NCBI GenBank assembly: GCA_902796705.1
Contig: CADBQF010000217.1
Location: 1-6,222 of the forward strand
Source of the DNA: Ruminococcus flavefaciens
GTDB lineage: Bacteria > Bacillota > Clostridia > Oscillospirales > Ruminococcaceae
DNA length: 6,222 nt
Direction of reading: 5' to 3'
Each line of letters starts with the position of its first letter. Position 1 is the first letter of the stretch. Of this stretch, positions 5,726 through 6,222 are shown in pieces. A program made the position numbers and the translations under genes. The notes beneath the pieces were generated by a model that was not told the origin of the DNA, did no database searches, and saw only the letters and a list, made by a program, of their open reading frames with translations.

Positions 5726-5856
5726 CTGACGTTTCCGGAAGATGTTGATATAAAAAGGCAAAAAATGAAAAGTTGAAAGGCTTTTTGTTGAAATGTGGAA
5801 CACAATGTGATATGTCTGTGAAAAATACGCTGTACAGACTAAAACGAGTCTCAGAG

Positions 5857-5865
5857 TTTTCAACA
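5857..5865 (+). promoter_or_regulatory. DnaA box TTTTCAACA (exact)
   Basis: Exact copy of the local consensus on the + strand, followed 6 bases later by a TTCCGGA motif copy (5872-5878). Confidence 0.68.
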
Positions 5866-5951
5866 TAGCCTTTCCGGAGATATTTCAACTGTTAAAAACC
5901 CCGTGTCTTCTATTAATAACTAACAAAGTCACATATTTGGACTTACGAATT

Positions 5952-5960
5952 TGTTGAAAA
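5952..5960 (-). promoter_or_regulatory. DnaA box TTTTCAACA (exact), 42 bp before the rpmH -35
   Basis: The + strand reads TGTTGAAAA. This is the box nearest the rpmH promoter, so DnaA could affect rpmH transcription as well as origin function; that link is inferred. Confidence 0.65.
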
Positions 5961-6002
5961 AACTGAAAATATCGCCAATGTGAAAAAAATTCCGGAAAAT
6001 AC

Positions 6003-6031
6003 TTGACATACTTTTTATTTTGATATATAAT
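6003..6031 (+). promoter_or_regulatory. rpmH promoter, perfect sigma-A consensus
   Basis: TTGACA (6003-6008), a spacer of exactly 17 nt and TATAAT (6026-6031) make a full-consensus housekeeping promoter. The predicted start is near 6038, giving a leader of about 99 nt. Such strength fits a ribosomal protein gene. Confidence 0.92.
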
Positions 6032-6083
6032 ATTTGAGTGTAATGCGGTATAGGTATATCCCTTTACATCAGTATCGCTTATC

Positions 6084-6127
6084 AGGACTGCTTTGCAGCT
6101 CCTTTATATCACTTTCGCAGAGAGGAG
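6084..6127 (+). promoter_or_regulatory. Alternative hairpins in the rpmH leader
   Basis: Two exclusive RNA structures can form. One pairs AGGACUGC (6084-6091) with GCAG-C-UCCU (6095-6103) around a UUU loop, 8 bp with one bulged C. The other pairs CUCCUUU (6099-6105) with AGAGGAG (6121-6127, containing most of the Shine-Dalgarno), 7 bp including one G-U pair. They compete for 6100-6103. Regulation of L34 translation by this means is inferred. Confidence 0.4.
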
Positions 6128-6136
6128 GACTTGAAT

Positions 6137-6222
6137 ATGAAAAGAACATATCAGCCTAAGAAGCTCCACAGAAAGAAGGAGCATGGCTTCATGAAGAGAA
6201 TGTCTACTAAGAACGGCAGAAA
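6137..6222 (+). CDS. rpmH: Ribosomal protein L34 (bL34), N-terminal part
   Basis: The 28 complete codons read [28 protein letters not shown], which is the strongly conserved bL34 start (bL34 is normally about 44-45 aa); the remaining codons lie beyond the right edge. L34 is a small, very basic protein of the large ribosomal subunit. AGGAGG (6123-6128) precedes the ATG with an 8-nt spacer. The gene diverges from dnaA, and rpmH-dnaA neighbourhood is a hallmark of bacterial origins. In many Firmicutes rnpA (RNase P protein) and the membrane insertase gene follow rpmH, so they are expected beyond this window. Leu-10 and Met-19 stand where other species often have Arg, which is within normal variation. 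Confidence 0.97.
   Translation, partial: MKRTYQPKKLHRKKEHGFMKRMSTKNGR

Larger units (their letters stand above)
5368..6002. other. oriC: oriC, rpmH-dnaA half: gene-free region dense in DnaA boxes
   Basis: No credible gene lies here; short frames on the - strand at 5584-5888 have no family likeness or ribosome binding site and cross the box array. Next to dnaA are its leader and promoter. From 5571 to 5960 the region holds DnaA-box-like 9-mers in both orientations. Five are exact TTTTCAACA (5596-5604 -, 5672-5680 -, 5717-5725 +, 5857-5865 +, 5952-5960 -) and one is exact TTTTCCACA (5708-5716 +). Single-mismatch variants are TGTTGAATA (5406-5414), TGTCGAAAA (5627-5635) and TGTTGAAAT (5786-5794); weaker ones include TGTTGATAT (5743-5751), TGTGGAACA (5794-5802) and ATTTCAACT (5882-5890). 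A 47-bp inverted repeat and a repeated TTCCGGA motif are also present. Its position upstream of dnaA matches the incA/incB part of the Bacillus origin. Confidence 0.82.

Noticed and set aside
5584..5888. Open frames on the - strand between rpmH and dnaA (73 and 78 codons)
   Set aside because: No ribosome binding site or family likeness, and they run through the repeated DnaA boxes, which give them a Phe/Ser/Asn-rich composition.
3332..6136. ParB-type parS sites, CRISPR repeats, tRNA or insertion-sequence ends in the non-coding regions
   Set aside because: I saw no parS-like palindrome, no regular repeat-spacer pattern, no tRNA-like fold and no transposase or terminal repeats.
6043..6159. Upstream 38-codon frame in the rpmH leader (ATG at 6043) overlapping the rpmH start
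   Set aside because: It begins about 5 nt after the predicted transcription start, has no ribosome binding site and shows no protein-like composition.

Overview
The window is the replication-origin neighbourhood of a low-to-medium G+C Firmicute, most likely a Clostridia member of the Ruminococcus/Oscillospiraceae kind. The gene order rpmH, dnaA, dnaN, S4-domain protein, recF, remB (DUF370) is the conserved Firmicute origin block. The Shine-Dalgarno sites (GGAGGTAA, AGGAGG) and the sigma-A-type promoter also fit. The genus assignment rests on general resemblance of the proteins and is an inference.

Layout, right to left. The start of rpmH (ribosomal protein L34) lies on the + strand at 6137-6222, behind a perfect TTGACA-17-TATAAT promoter. 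All other genes are on the - strand: dnaA (3997-5367), dnaN (2231-3331), a small two-helix membrane protein of unknown function (1857-2219), an S4 RNA-binding protein (1631-1840), recF (510-1634), remB (250-510), and the first 67 codons of an unrecognised membrane protein that runs off the left edge (1-202). From dnaN leftwards the genes are tightly packed, with overlaps of 1 or 4 nt or gaps of 11-47 nt, and look like one operon.

Two long gene-free stretches flank dnaA: about 770 bp between dnaA and rpmH, and about 665 bp between dnaN and dnaA. Both carry clustered 9-mers of the form TTTTCAACA (six exact copies, one exact TTTTCCACA and many 7/9 or 8/9 variants). I read these as this organism's DnaA boxes, differing from the classical TTATCCACA. 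A 91% A+T stretch at 3451-3495, next to dnaN, is the best candidate unwinding element. This gives a bipartite oriC like that of Bacillus subtilis, with dnaA between the two halves.

The genes form a replication-start module: DnaA opens the origin, DnaN is the sliding clamp, RecF acts on gapped DNA, and L34 joins the ribosome. I see no evidence of a new enzyme system, mobile element or CRISPR array. The unusual content is in the non-coding DNA: a 15-bp perfect inverted repeat with a DnaA box in its centre, a possible anti-Shine-Dalgarno element in the dnaA leader, mutually exclusive hairpins in the rpmH leader, and a strong hairpin after dnaA.
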